Shown here: positions 5,491-5,673 of the stretch, in pieces
How positions within the stretch are numbered: position 1 is the stretch's first letter
Layout of the letters: each line of letters begins with the position of its first letter
Assembly (NCBI GenBank): GCA_905373345.1
Contig: CAJPSU010000050.1
Location: forward strand, 1-5,673
Source of the DNA: Candidatus Saccharimonadota bacterium
GTDB lineage: Bacteria > Patescibacteriota > Saccharimonadia > Saccharimonadales > Saccharimonadaceae
DNA length: 5,673 nucleotides
Direction: 5' to 3'
Translations under genes and position numbers: made by a program
Notes under the pieces: generated by a model
Seen by the model: only the letters and a program-made list of their open reading frames with translations
The model's database searches: none
Told to the model about the DNA's origin: nothing

Positions 5491-5673
5491 ATGTCTGATG
5501 TTGTTTGGTACGGCATTACCATTGTCCTTTTCGTCGCCAGTCTTGCTTGTGCTGCATACAGCGGTTGGCAGGTGTTCGCGCCAATGCGATTTAGGCGTAT
5601 TCGGGTTATCTGGCTCGTGGGCATTGTTGCACAACCCTCTAGACAACAAAAAATGAGCGGTGTTATTCTTTTG
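5491..5673 (+). CDS. Small membrane protein, 3' end beyond window
   Basis: The first 61 codons are visible and the frame is still open at the window edge. A clear transmembrane segment covers about residues 4-24 (VVWYGITIVLFVASLACAAY). It is followed by a positive cluster, MRFRRIR (32-38), that should face the cytoplasm, and by a second hydrophobic stretch, VIWLVGIVA (39-47). The start is fixed by the excellent Shine-Dalgarno sequence. A cysteine at 20 does not sit in a proper lipobox and there is no basic N-region, so a lipoprotein is unlikely. It has its own promoter rather than being a clear clpP operon member. The family is not recognisable from this fragment. Confidence 0.75.
   Translation, partial: MSDVVWYGITIVLFVASLACAAYSGWQVFAPMRFRRIRVIWLVGIVAQPSRQQKMSGVILL

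Noticed and set aside
5540..5553. Lipoprotein signal around Cys20 of the last gene
   Set aside because: The preceding residues S-L-A do not fit the lipobox and the N-terminus has no basic residues before the hydrophobic stretch.

Overview
The window looks like a chromosomal housekeeping segment from a small-genome bacterium of moderate GC content. UGA works as a stop here: the HisS-like gene and the SPOUT methyltransferase both end in TGA. That argues against the UGA=Gly lineages (Gracilibacteria/SR1). Several genes appear to be leaderless, there is a degenerate HisS-like protein, and the ClpP and trigger factor are compact. Together these suggest a Candidate Phyla Radiation bacterium, most likely Saccharibacteria (TM7). 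That placement is inference from gene character and not from any search.

Layout. A class II tRNA-Leu(CAG) with encoded CCA lies on the minus strand at the left edge, behind a good promoter. All other genes are on the plus strand. A small gene of unknown function (about 315-694) appears to be broken by a -1 frame change. Its restored frame ends in an ATGA overlap with a SPOUT (SpoU/TrmH-type) RNA methyltransferase (691-1224). Next is a 390-residue protein built like histidyl-tRNA synthetase that has lost its catalytic signatures but keeps the anticodon-binding domain (1322-2494). It is followed by trigger factor (tig, 2528-3811), an unrecognised 265-residue protein with a complex 5' region (3934-4731), the ClpP protease subunit (4818-5417), and the start of a small membrane protein cut by the right edge (from 5491).

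Regulation. Three genes (HisS-like, tig, clpP) each have a sigma70-type promoter with a 17-bp spacer whose -10 box ends only 7-8 nt before the ATG, so their mRNAs are predicted to start at or within about 2 nt of the start codon. The last gene instead has a normal leader with an eight-base perfect Shine-Dalgarno sequence. The clpP promoter carries a perfect CIRCE operator whose 9-bp spacer contains the first five bases of the -35 box, which points to HrcA heat-shock repression. The genes therefore form mostly independent transcription units around protein quality control (nascent-chain folding by Tig, proteolysis by ClpP) and translation (tRNA-Leu, RNA methyltransferase, HisS-like protein). 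No mobile element, CRISPR array or convincing intrinsic terminator was seen.
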